Notes under the pieces: model-generated
Database searches by the model: none
Told to the model about the DNA's origin: nothing
The model's input: the letters and a program-made list of their open reading frames with translations, nothing else
In this document: one piece after another, positions 13,597 through 21,305 of the stretch
How positions within the stretch are numbered: position 1 is the first letter of the stretch
Layout: each line of letters starts with the position of its first letter
Made by a program: the position numbers and the translations under genes
Assembly (NCBI GenBank): GCA_023405135.1
Contig: JAEXYZ010000074.1
Coordinates: 1-22,595, forward strand
Length of the DNA: 22,595 nt
Origin: Bacillota bacterium
Lineage (GTDB): Bacteria > Bacillota > Bacilli > Bacillales_A > Planococcaceae
Reading direction: 5' to 3'

Positions 13597-14178
13597 GTGT
13601 CTGAAACGACAGAAAACAAAGAACAACTAGAAGAAGTAACTGAACAAACAAATGAAGAAGTTACTGAAAAAGAATTTGAACAAACAGAAAACAAAGAACA
13701 AAAAGAACTATCTGTAGAAGAGGAGCTTCAAGCAAAAATTTCAGAACTTGAAGCAAAACTTGAAGAAGAAGAAAATCGCTTTTTACGTTTACGCGCAGAT
13801 TATGATAATTTACGTCGTCGTTCACAGCTTGATCGTGAGGCTGCGGAAAAATATCGTGCTCAAAAGCTACTAACAGAATTACTTCCTGTTCTTGATAATC
13901 TTGAGCGTGCATTGCAAGTAGAGGTTACTTCCGAAGATGCCGTTTCTTTATATAAAGGAATTGAAATGGTATATAGAACATTCATCGATGCAACAAAACA
14001 AGAAGGATTAGAAGTAATTGCTGCTGAAGGGGAAACTTTTGATCCTACAGTTCATCAAGCTGTAATGCAGGAATCAGATTCCGAAAAAGAATCAGGAATT
14101 GTATTACGTGAACTTCAAAAAGGCTATAAATTAAAAGATCGTGTATTACGACCTTCAATGGTTTCAGTAAACGAATAA
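13597..14178 (+). CDS. grpE: GrpE, nucleotide exchange factor of DnaK
   Basis: The 193-residue protein starts at GTG (13597-13599), six bases after AAGGAGGAG. The first 45 residues are Glu/Thr/Asn-rich and disordered-looking. A long coiled coil follows (LQAKISELEAKLEEEENRFL to about residue 90), then the C-terminal beta domain with LDNLERAL, EGETFDPTVHQAV and RVLRPSMVSV, the GrpE signature end. It releases ADP from DnaK as a dimer and acts as thermosensor. It sits between hrcA and dnaK in the CIRCE-controlled operon. Confidence 0.97.
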   Translation: MSETTENKEQLEEVTEQTNEEVTEKEFEQTENKEQKELSVEEELQAKISELEAKLEEEENRFLRLRADYDNLRRRSQLDREAAEKYRAQKLLTELLPVLDNLERALQVEVTSEDAVSLYKGIEMVYRTFIDATKQEGLEVIAAEGETFDPTVHQAVMQESDSEKESGIVLRELQKGYKLKDRVLRPSMVSVNE

Positions 14179-14238
14179 TAATCTTTTATAGTAAATAACA
14201 CTAAGACGGTGTTTAAATAATAGGAGGCAAATTTTAAT

Positions 14239-16065
14239 ATGAGCAAAATTATTGGTATTGACTTAGGGACAACAAACTCTTGTGTGGCGGTTTTAGAAGG
14301 CGGGGAACCAAAAGTAATTCCAAATCCAGAAGGTAACCGTACTACTCCATCTGCTGTTTCATTTAAAAATGGTGAACGCCAAGTTGGTGAAGTAGCAAAA
14401 CGCCAATCTATTACAAATCCAAATACTATTTTGTCTATTAAATCCAAAATGGGTACTTCTGAAAAAGTAAAAATTGAAGATAAAGAATATACTCCACAAG
14501 AAGTATCAGCGATGATTTTACAATATTTAAAAGGTTATGCTGAAGACTATTTAGGTGAAAAAGTAACGAAAGCAGTTATTACTGTTCCTGCTTACTTTAA
14601 CGATGCACAACGTCAAGCAACAAAAGATGCTGGGAAAATTGCAGGACTTGAAGTAGAACGTATTATTAATGAACCTACAGCAGCAGCACTCGCATACGGT
14701 TTAGATAAACAAGATCAAGATCAAAAAATTCTAGTATTTGACCTTGGTGGCGGTACATTCGACGTATCCATCCTTGAATTAGGTGATGGTGTATTTGAAG
14801 TACTTGCAACTGCTGGTGACAATAAACTTGGTGGGGACGACTTCGACCAAAAAGTTATTGATTATTTAGTAGAAGAGTTCAAAAAAGAAAACGGCATTGA
14901 TTTATCTAAAGATAAAATGGCAATGCAACGTTTAAAAGATGCAGCTGAAAAAGCGAAAAAAGATTTATCAGGTGTAACTTCAACACAAATCTCACTACCA
15001 TTCATTACTGCAGGTGCTGATGGTCCACTACACTTAGAAGTGAACTTAACTCGTGCTAAATTTGATGAAATTACTCGTGACTTAGTAGAACGTACAATTA
15101 TCCCAACTCGTCAAGCGTTATCAGATGCTGGACTTTCAGCTTCAGACCTTGATAAAGTAATTTTAGTTGGTGGTTCTACTCGTATTCCAGCAGTACAAGA
15201 GGCAGTGAAAAAGGAAACAGGTCAAGAACCACATAAAGGTGTTAACCCTGACGAAGTTGTTGCAATGGGTGCAGCAGTTCAAGGAGGTGTTTTAACAGGG
15301 GACGTTAAAGATATCGTATTACTTGACGTAACTCCACTTTCACTTGGTATTGAAACAATGGGTGGCGTGTTTACAAAATTAATTGAACGTAACACAACAA
15401 TTCCAACATCAAAATCACAAGTGTTCTCAACAGCAGCAGACAATCAACCAGCTGTAGACATTCACGTATTACAAGGTGAACGTCCGATGGCAGCTGATAA
15501 CAAAACATTAGGTCGTTTCCAATTAACTGATATTCCACCGGCTCCACGTGGAGTACCTCAAATCGAAGTAACATTTGATATTGATAAAAACGGTATTGTT
15601 TCTGTTAAAGCGAAAGACTTAGGCACTCAAAAAGAACAAACAATCGTTATTCAATCAGATTCAGGTTTAACTGATGAAGAAATCGAACGTATGGTTAAAG
15701 ATGCTGAAGCAAACGCAGAGGCAGATGCGAAACGTAAAGAAGAAGCAGAATTACGAAATGAAGCGGATCAACTAGTATTCCAAGTTGATAAAACTATTTC
15801 GGATCTTGGAGAACAAATTACTGAAGATGAGAAAAAATCAGTTGAAGATGCTAAAGAAGAATTGAAAAAAGCATTAGAAGCTGGTGAAATCGAAGGAATT
15901 AAAGCTTCAAAAGAAAAATTAGAAGGCGTATTACAACCACTTGTTATGAAAGTGTACGAACAAGCTGCGGCGCAGGCATCACAAGGTGGAGCTGAAGATA
16001 GCGCCGATAAAAAAGATGACGGCGTAGTAGATGCTGACTTTGAAGAAGTAAAAGACGACAAGTAA
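14239..16065 (+). CDS. dnaK: Chaperone DnaK (Hsp70)
   Basis: The 608-residue chaperone begins MSKIIGIDLGTTNSCVAVLE with phosphate-1 motif GIDLGTTNS. VFDLGGGTFDVS is phosphate-2, ILVGGSTRIPAV is the adenosine motif, the linker DIVLLDVTPLSL is present, and an acidic tail (DADFEEVKDDK) ends the helical lid. The ATPase domain spans about 1-360 and the substrate domain about 365-500. It folds client proteins with DnaJ and GrpE. AGGAGG lies upstream of the ATG, and the 60-base gap after grpE includes a small hairpin (AACAC with GTGTT). Unlike most Bacillales the transcript appears to end before dnaJ: a repeat element and strong terminator follow immediately. Confidence 0.98.
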   Translation: MSKIIGIDLGTTNSCVAVLEGGEPKVIPNPEGNRTTPSAVSFKNGERQVGEVAKRQSITNPNTILSIKSKMGTSEKVKIEDKEYTPQEVSAMILQYLKGYAEDYLGEKVTKAVITVPAYFNDAQRQATKDAGKIAGLEVERIINEPTAAALAYGLDKQDQDQKILVFDLGGGTFDVSILELGDGVFEVLATAGDNKLGGDDFDQKVIDYLVEEFKKENGIDLSKDKMAMQRLKDAAEKAKKDLSGVTSTQISLPFITAGADGPLHLEVNLTRAKFDEITRDLVERTIIPTRQALSDAGLSASDLDKVILVGGSTRIPAVQEAVKKETGQEPHKGVNPDEVVAMGAAVQGGVLTGDVKDIVLLDVTPLSLGIETMGGVFTKLIERNTTIPTSKSQVFSTAADNQPAVDIHVLQGERPMAADNKTLGRFQLTDIPPAPRGVPQIEVTFDIDKNGIVSVKAKDLGTQKEQTIVIQSDSGLTDEEIERMVKDAEANAEADAKRKEEAELRNEADQLVFQVDKTISDLGEQITEDEKKSVEDAKEELKKALEAGEIEGIKASKEKLEGVLQPLVMKVYEQAAAQASQGGAEDSADKKDDGVVDADFEEVKDDK

Positions 16066-16066
16066 T

Positions 16067-16224
16067 AAGAAAAGCGGAGGCGGCTCGTTCAGCTCCGACA
16101 GGCACTGGAGACTTCCGCCAAGCGTGCTTGCACGCGCAGAAGGAAGTTGAAGTGACCGAGGAGCTAGCTGCCGCAGCTAGACAAAAGAAAAGCGGAGGCG
16201 GCTCGATAATAAAGTATCGGATAA
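16067..16224. repeat. GC-rich structured repeat element after dnaK
   Basis: The start of the element, AAGAAAAGCGGAGGCGGCTCG in two pieces AAGAAAAGCGG and AGGCGGCTCG (16067-16087), recurs exactly at 16185-16205. Between them lie hairpin arms: ACTTCC with GGAAGT enclosing GCGTGC-TT-GCACGC, and TAGCTG-CCG-CAGCTA. After the second copy GGCGG pairs with CCGCC. GC content is far above the surrounding sequence. Its reading on the plus strand gives KAEAARSAPTGTGD-like peptide, a signature I associate with dispersed intergenic repeats in Bacillales (recalled, not checked). It begins two bases after the dnaK stop. Confidence 0.75.
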
Positions 16225-16269
16225 CCGCCGACACTAGAAATGATTTTGTACTGTATAACTAAGACAAAG

Positions 16270-16306
16270 AAAAAGTCAAAGACCGTTTCTCGGCTTTGAC
16301 TTTTTC
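16270..16306 (+). terminator. Strong terminator separating dnaK from dnaJ
   Basis: AAAAAGTCAAAG-A-CCG pairs with CGG-CTTTGACTTTTT around TTTCT. The A/T ends make it able to work in both directions. Confidence 0.9.
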
Positions 16307-16333
16307 AATGTACAGACCTAGATGTATATGTGG

Positions 16334-16339
16334 TACAAT
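16334..16339 (+). promoter_or_regulatory. Likely dnaJ promoter (extended -10)
   Basis: TGG-TACAAT forms an extended -10 element 32 bases before the dnaJ start; the -35 region (TACAGA) is weak. No CIRCE element is present, so dnaJ may not be under HrcA control except by readthrough. Confidence 0.5.
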
Positions 16340-16371
16340 ATACGTTATGTAAAAAGAGCGGAGTGTGAGCG

Positions 16372-17493
16372 ATGAGTAAACGCGATTATTATGAAGTACT
16401 TGGAGTCAGTAAAAGTGCTAGTAAGGATGAAATTAAGAAAGCATATCGCAAACTTTCAAAACAATATCATCCTGATCTTAATAAAGAAGCTGGTGCTGAC
16501 GAAAAGTTTAAAGAAATTGCAGAAGCCTATGAAGTATTAAGTGATGATAGTAAACGTGCACAATATGATCAATTCGGACATGAAGGACCAAACCAAGGCT
16601 TCGGTGGTGGTGGATTTGGCGGAGCCGGCTTTGGTGGTTTTGAAGATATTTTTAGTTCATTCTTTGGTGGCGGCGGTCGTCGTTCTGACCCAAATGCACC
16701 GAGAAAAGGGGATGATCTTCAATACCGAATGAACATCTCCTTTGAAGATGCGGTATTCGGGAAACAAACTGAAATTGAAATTCCGAAAGAAGAAACATGT
16801 GATACATGTAACGGCTCTGGCGCAAAACCTGGCACTAGTCCAAAAACTTGTTCAACATGTAATGGTTCTGGCCAAATTAACCAAACTGTTGAAACTCCAT
16901 TTGGTCGAATGGTAAACCGTCGTACATGTAGCACTTGTCGTGGTACAGGTAAAATTATTGTTGAAAAATGTTCTACATGTCATGGTGCTGGTACAGTTCA
17001 AAAACGTAAAAAAATTAAAGTCACGATTCCAGCAGGAGTGGATGACGGTCAACAATTACGTGTTTCAGGTCAAGGTGAACCTGGCATCAACGGCGGACCA
17101 GCTGGAGATTTATATATCGTGTTCAACGTGAAAAATCATGAATATTTTGAACGAGATGGCGATGATATTTACTATGAATTAAAATTAACATTCCCACAAG
17201 CTGCATTGGGTGATGAAATTGAAGTTCCAACAATTCATGGTAAAGTGAAGTTGAAAATACCAGCAGGCACACAATCAGGCGCTCAATTCCGTATTAAAGA
17301 TAAAGGTGTTAAAAATGTTCACGGATACGGAACAGGTCATCAATATGTAATTGTAAAAGTCGTAACCCCAACAAAATTAACAGAAAAACAAAAACAATTA
17401 TTGCGTGATTTTGCAGAAATAAGTGGTGATATACCTGAAGAACATAGTAGTTCATTATTTCACAAAATTAAAAAAACATTAAAAGGTGAATAA
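16372..17493 (+). CDS. dnaJ: Chaperone DnaJ (Hsp40)
   Basis: The 373-residue type I J-protein stimulates DnaK ATPase and delivers unfolded clients. The J domain carries HPD at residues 33-35; the Gly/Phe-rich linker (GFGGGGFGGAGFGGFEDI) follows; four CxxCxGxG zinc repeats (CDTCNGSG, CSTCNGSG, CSTCRGTG, CSTCHGAG) lie at about 143-207; and the C-terminal substrate domains contain VTIPAGVDDGQQLR and HGKVKLKIPAGTQSG. GGAG lies upstream of the ATG. It is followed by prmA after a short gap with a small hairpin (ATGGGT with ACCCAT at 17496-17515). Confidence 0.98.
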   Translation: MSKRDYYEVLGVSKSASKDEIKKAYRKLSKQYHPDLNKEAGADEKFKEIAEAYEVLSDDSKRAQYDQFGHEGPNQGFGGGGFGGAGFGGFEDIFSSFFGGGGRRSDPNAPRKGDDLQYRMNISFEDAVFGKQTEIEIPKEETCDTCNGSGAKPGTSPKTCSTCNGSGQINQTVETPFGRMVNRRTCSTCRGTGKIIVEKCSTCHGAGTVQKRKKIKVTIPAGVDDGQQLRVSGQGEPGINGGPAGDLYIVFNVKNHEYFERDGDDIYYELKLTFPQAALGDEIEVPTIHGKVKLKIPAGTQSGAQFRIKDKGVKNVHGYGTGHQYVIVKVVTPTKLTEKQKQLLRDFAEISGDIPEEHSSSLFHKIKKTLKGE

Positions 17494-17547
17494 ATGGGTG
17501 CAAAAGCAACCCATCTAAACAAAATGAATAAGAGGAGCTGATTGCAA

Positions 17548-18486
17548 GTGAAATGGACGGAGTTGTCATTTTTAACGACTAACGAAGCGGTTGAAGCGAT
17601 TTCGAATATTTTCCATGAAGCAGGCGCAAGTGGAGTTGTTATAGAAGATTCAACAGAAATAAATAAAGAGCGAGAAGATCAATTTGGAGAGATTTATGAA
17701 CTAAATCCTAAAGATTTTCCATCTAAAGGTGTGGTGGTAAAAGCTTATTTACCAGCATCTAGTTTTTTAGCTGAAACTGTTGAAGAAATAAAGCTTGCAA
17801 TCGCAAATCTTATTAATTTTGACATTAACCTTGGAGAAAATATTTTTACAACTTCTGAAGTAAATGAAGAAGATTGGGCAACTGCATGGAAGCAATATTA
17901 TCATCCTGTAAAAATTTCTGAACGTTTTACAATTGTTCCAACTTGGGAAGAATATAAACCAGTTAGTACGGATGAGTTAATCATTGAATTAGATCCAGGT
18001 ATGGCATTTGGTACTGGTACACATCCAACAACTGTTATGTGTTTACAAGCTCTAGAGAAAGTTGTTCAATCTGGAGATGTTGTTGTAGACGTAGGTACAG
18101 GATCCGGTGTACTTTCAATTGCGGCTGCGATGCTTGACGCAAAAAAAGTGCACGCACTAGATTTAGATGAAGTTGCTGTTAAAGCGGCACGAGAAAATAT
18201 TGAATTAAATCAGGTTCAAGATATTGTGGAAGTTTTCCACGGAAATTTATTGGATACTGTTCATGAGCAAGCAGACGTTGTTGTTGCAAATATACTTGCA
18301 GAAATTATTATGACATTTACCGATGATGCTTTTTCCATTGTAAAACCAAATGGATTATTTATTACATCTGGTATTATTACTGCAAAAAAAGACGATGTGA
18401 AGGCAGCTCTTGAAAAGTCAGGTTTTACAATTGAAGAAGTATTAATGATGGAAGATTGGGTTGCGATTATCGCACGCCGACCATAA
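17548..18486 (+). CDS. prmA: Ribosomal protein L11 methyltransferase PrmA
   Basis: The 312-residue enzyme trimethylates ribosomal protein L11 using SAM. The start is taken as GTG 17548 (KWTELSFLTTNEAVEAIS), which lines up with the usual MKW start of PrmA; a TTG two codons earlier is possible. An N-terminal ferredoxin-like L11-binding domain (about 1-95) precedes the Rossmann domain with DPGMAFGTGTHPTT, VVDVGTGSGVLSIAAAML (motif I) and VVANILAEII (the N-I-L of the catalytic loop). It lies in the usual dnaJ-prmA-rsmE order. Confidence 0.95.
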   Translation: MKWTELSFLTTNEAVEAISNIFHEAGASGVVIEDSTEINKEREDQFGEIYELNPKDFPSKGVVVKAYLPASSFLAETVEEIKLAIANLINFDINLGENIFTTSEVNEEDWATAWKQYYHPVKISERFTIVPTWEEYKPVSTDELIIELDPGMAFGTGTHPTTVMCLQALEKVVQSGDVVVDVGTGSGVLSIAAAMLDAKKVHALDLDEVAVKAARENIELNQVQDIVEVFHGNLLDTVHEQADVVVANILAEIIMTFTDDAFSIVKPNGLFITSGIITAKKDDVKAALEKSGFTIEEVLMMEDWVAIIARRP

Positions 18487-18492
18487 ATGCGA

Positions 18493-18532
18493 GGAGTTGT
18501 CCCATACAAGGTGGTCAACTCCTTCTCATTTT
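18493..18532 (+). terminator. Hairpin between prmA and rsmE, possible weak terminator
   Basis: GGAGTTG (18493-18499) pairs with CAACTCC (18516-18522), followed by TTCTCATTTTATTT. The T tract is imperfect, so partial termination or mRNA processing is likely rather than a full stop. Confidence 0.55.
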
Positions 18533-18567
18533 ATTTATAGATATATAAATCACCTTGGAGGTGCAAA

Positions 18568-19311
18568 ATGCAGCGATATTTTGTTCGGGATGCATTTAAT
18601 GAAAATAATGAAGTAACAATAACAGGAGACAATGCTCGTCATATTTCTAAAGTAATGCGCATGGAAAATGGTGATCAAATTATTGTTGTACATAGTGGCA
18701 TAGCATATATTTGCGAAATCGTCACAGTTGGCCAAGAAGTAGTAGCAAAAAATACAGGTGAAATAATCAAATCGCCAGAAATGCCGATAATGGTAGATAT
18801 TGCATGCGGGCTACCGAAAGGAGATAAATTAGATTTAATTACCCAAAAGGGAACAGAGCTTGGAATGCATACATTAATTCCATTTGCAGCAGAGCGATCA
18901 ATCGTAAAATGGGATGAAAAAAAAGGTGAAAAGAAGACAGAAAGACTTCAAAAAATTGCTCAGGAAGCTGCAGAGCAATCTCATCGTACACATATTCCTG
19001 AAATTATGAATCCTATATCTTTCAAGGAACTTTTATCTATCTTTCCTAAATATGATGCAGTCTTCATTGCAGACGAAGAGGATGCAAAAAAAGACGAACG
19101 CACAAGATTTGCGGATAAGCTAAAAAAAGTGTATGATAATGAATCGAAGTCTATTTTATTAATTTTCGGTCCTGAGGGTGGCATATCTCGTAAAGAAGCA
19201 CAAAGTTTTATAGAAGTAGGTGCGGAAACAATGTCTCTAGGACCTAGAATATTACGTGCAGAAACAGCTCCCCTTTATGCGCTGTCTGCAATTTCTTATG
19301 AATTTGAATGA
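18568..19311 (+). CDS. rsmE: 16S rRNA m3U1498 methyltransferase RsmE
   Basis: The 247-residue SPOUT-family enzyme methylates U1498 of 16S rRNA. It starts at ATG after TTGGAGG. The N-terminal PUA-like domain (MQRYFVRDAFNENNEVTITG, with HISKVMRM) is followed by the trefoil-knot domain showing ACGLPKGDKLDLITQKGTEL, RSIVKW and EQSHRTHIPEI, and the C-terminal knot LIFGPEGGISRKEA and LGPRILRAETAPLYAL, all RsmE hallmarks. In Bacillus mtaB (yqeV) follows; here only its first codons do. Confidence 0.96.
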   Translation: MQRYFVRDAFNENNEVTITGDNARHISKVMRMENGDQIIVVHSGIAYICEIVTVGQEVVAKNTGEIIKSPEMPIMVDIACGLPKGDKLDLITQKGTELGMHTLIPFAAERSIVKWDEKKGEKKTERLQKIAQEAAEQSHRTHIPEIMNPISFKELLSIFPKYDAVFIADEEDAKKDERTRFADKLKKVYDNESKSILLIFGPEGGISRKEAQSFIEVGAETMSLGPRILRAETAPLYALSAISYEFE

Positions 19312-19327
19312 AAGAGGTGTACAAGCC

Positions 19328-19396
19328 TTGTCAACGGTGGCTTTTCATACTACATTAGGCTTGTATGTTAGACAAAGCTTTTATCTCCTTATCTGA
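19328..19396 (+). pseudogene. mtaB: Truncated 5' end of mtaB (tRNA methylthiotransferase)
   Basis: After rsmE, AAAGAGGTGT precedes a TTG start reading MSTVAFHTTLGLYVRQSFYL with a stop after 22 codons. The first residues match the MtaB N-terminus (family: M-S-T-V-A-F-H-T-L-G-C-K-V-N-H-Y-E-T), but the cluster Cys is replaced by Leu and nothing further resembles MtaB. MtaB adds the methylthio group to t6A37 of tRNA. The remnant is at the expected syntenic place, so the rest of the gene has been lost or moved. TACAAGCC (19320-19327) before the start is inverted as GGCTTGTA (19358-19365), exactly where similarity ends. The following 19397-19503 stretch shows no gene. Confidence 0.65.
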
Positions 19397-19503
19397 AGGT
19401 GATAGGCGCCCATTTCATTTAAAGGGCTAGATTGTGGAGTAACATTTTTCATAAGGAATTAATATATAAGAATTTCCTTTTCATTTATTTTAAAAGAAGA
19501 AAA

Positions 19504-19550
19504 AAGCTATCAACTCGAGTTTAAATTGCCTAAAAATTCCTTGATAGCTT
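19504..19550 (-). terminator. Terminator downstream of the MaoC-like pseudogene
   Basis: On the minus strand AAGCTATCAA and TTGATAGCTT form a perfect 10-bp stem with a 27-base loop, followed by TTTTCTTCTTTT. Confidence 0.7.
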
Positions 19551-19571
19551 CTTTTACATACAGTGAATAGT

Positions 19572-19975
19572 CTAACCTTTACTTTTTTTAAAGCTTAAAA
19601 GTTTTATTTCTAAAATTTGACAAATCTCATTGCGTTGATTAATAGTTTCACACTCAACAATAATAAGGGCTTGGTTAGGTTTTGATTTAGAGGGTAGAAT
19701 CTCTTTAATTGTGCTCTTTACATACAAAACGTCCTCTGGGCAAGTTGGCTGTGGCCATTTTATTTCTCCACCAGCCCCTATAATCCCATGAGTAAAAGGC
19801 ATAGTACTTGTCAATAATTTCATAGTAATCGCTGTAGTATGCCAAACACTAGCAGCTAAATCCTTTGAAAAAAGTTTCTTTCGCTAAATCCTAATTACAA
19901 TGGAAAACTTGGAGATTAAACTCTTGAGCAAACCTTTTATGTTGTCTACACTTAAATGATATTTTTCACTGATAT
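19572..19975 (-). pseudogene. MaoC-type (hot-dog) dehydratase, degraded
   Basis: The intact stretch reads SKDLAASVWHTTAITMKLLT and on through GAGGEIKWPQPTCPEDVLYV, SKPNQALIIVECETINQ and KLLSFKK, the C-terminal two thirds of a MaoC-like dehydratase. Upstream on the minus strand other frames carry the missing N-terminal part: EKYHLSVDNIK, then RFAQEFNLQVFHCN, a TAG stop, and DLAKETFFKG, which line up with the family pattern FA-x-EFD-x-QPFHID-(x)-SLF-x-GLAASGWHTAA. At least two frameshifts and one stop separate them. Such enzymes hydrate enoyl-CoA-type substrates. The 83-codon ORF from the ATG at 19823 alone would lack the catalytic Asp/His region. Confidence 0.78.
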
Positions 19976-20070
19976 AAGTAGTTGAAGACTGAACAGCTGA
20001 AGAGTAACATAGTAGCCCTAATAAATCCTTAAGATAGGCTTTGTATAAAGGGTGATATTTAAAATTTATA

Positions 20071-20146
20071 TTCGAAAATCATATAAAATAAAGGTTTATA
20101 CATAATAGTCAAAAATTATGTATAAACCTTTATTTCTATTTTCGAA
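20071..20146. repeat. Long near-perfect palindrome (bidirectional terminator or MITE-like)
   Basis: A 21-bp perfect stem (20086-20106 with 20115-20135, loop AGTCAAAA) is flanked by further matching arms TTCGAAAAT (20071-20079) and ATTTTCGAA (20138-20146). It lies 43 bases beyond the stop of the minus-strand regulator gene and could end its transcript, but the extended outer arms exceed what a terminator needs. No other feature is seen in 19976-20188. Confidence 0.7.
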
Positions 20147-20188
20147 CTAGTGTCCAAATACGGCAAAATAAAAACCGTGAAGATTTCT

Positions 20189-21124
20189 TCAAGTTGATTC
20201 GTAAATAACCTTCCCTGTAAGACTCAGATCATAACCAGTTAATTGTTCTAGTTGTGAGTGAAATTCAATAGAAGAAACGACTTCTATAATAATCTTAAGC
20301 AACTCTAAGTTTTCTTTTGTTTTTAAAATAACTAAATCGTATTGTTCCTTGATCAAGGGTATAAATTCCACATTAACCATTTTAGCAACGTTTTCAATTC
20401 CAACACCTGCATTAGCTTGTCCACTAGCAACTGCAGAAGCTACGGAAAAATGGCTAGTCAATTCATTTTCATAACCTTTTAATGAATCTGTAGGGATCCC
20501 TCTTATTCTTAATTGTTCGTCAAGTAAAGCTCTTGCTCCTGAACCTTTTTCACGATTAACAATAGTAACCTGTGACTTAACTAAATCACTCCACCCTTTG
20601 ATGTTTTGAGGGTTTCCTGGTTGCACATAAATCCCAGCATTTCTGCAAACTAAATTAATTAGCATAAATGGTTGGCTTACTAATAGACGCTTAACATAGG
20701 GGAGATTATATTCACCTGTGTCGCCATCATACAAATGGACACTAACAACGTCACATTCTCCTTTGTACATCGAAACAAGACTGTTTAAGCTACCATTATA
20801 TAATCTTAAAGGTGTAAGTGATGTGCGTTTTTCAATATATTTACTTAATATATCTAAAACCATATCCTGACCACTAATCACTACTTTTTTATTAATATTA
20901 CTCTTAGATTCCTTATTCTCTCCTGAATAAAGGTTATTTTCTTGTACTATACCTGTTCTATTTCTCGATTTATATCTTTCAAGTTCTTGTTGGTCCACCC
21001 GCATTTGCCTACCGACTCTATAAGCAACAAGCTCCTCTTTTTTGATTAAATCGTAAACTGTTAGTTTTGATATCCTTAAAAGTTGAGAAACCTCTTCTAT
21101 AGTATATGATGAGTTATTATTCAT
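20189..21124 (-). CDS. HTH regulator with periplasmic-binding-protein-like sensor domain
   Basis: The 311-residue protein has an excisionase/MerR-type HTH at residues 7-54 (YTIEEVSQLLRISKLTVYDL, then LVAYRVGRQMRVDQQELERY), a polar linker (55-82) and a substrate-binding domain of the PBP-like type (about 83-305: VVISGQDMVLDILSKYI, GSLNSLVSMYKGECDVVSVH, IVNREKGSGARALLDE, ASGQANAGVGIENVAK). This architecture is shared with B. subtilis YvgK-like proteins, commonly next to molybdate/tungstate transport genes. The start ATG follows AGGGGTGA. It is divergent from the ABC ATPase gene 181 bases away, which may be its target. Ligand is not determined by sequence; oxyanion such as molybdate is a family-based guess. 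Confidence 0.82.
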   Translation of the reverse strand: MNNNSSYTIEEVSQLLRISKLTVYDLIKKEELVAYRVGRQMRVDQQELERYKSRNRTGIVQENNLYSGENKESKSNINKKVVISGQDMVLDILSKYIEKRTSLTPLRLYNGSLNSLVSMYKGECDVVSVHLYDGDTGEYNLPYVKRLLVSQPFMLINLVCRNAGIYVQPGNPQNIKGWSDLVKSQVTIVNREKGSGARALLDEQLRIRGIPTDSLKGYENELTSHFSVASAVASGQANAGVGIENVAKMVNVEFIPLIKEQYDLVILKTKENLELLKIIIEVVSSIEFHSQLEQLTGYDLSLTGKVIYEST

Positions 21125-21305
21125 ACAGTCACCCCTGATTTTTTCTAGTATTTGATATTGGAATTTATTAAGGTTAAACTCATTAAAGATATTATATTAT
21201 AATAAGGTATAAATAATTATAAGTAGTATCGTTTCGTAAAATGTATATTCCTATTTTTCATAACTTAAATAACAAAACCAAAAATTTATTTAAAGGATGG
21301 TAGTT

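Noticed and set aside
19572..19823. Intact 83-aa MaoC-domain gene
   Set aside because: Homologous N-terminal segments are visible upstream in other frames with a stop, so the short ORF is the surviving end of a longer broken gene.
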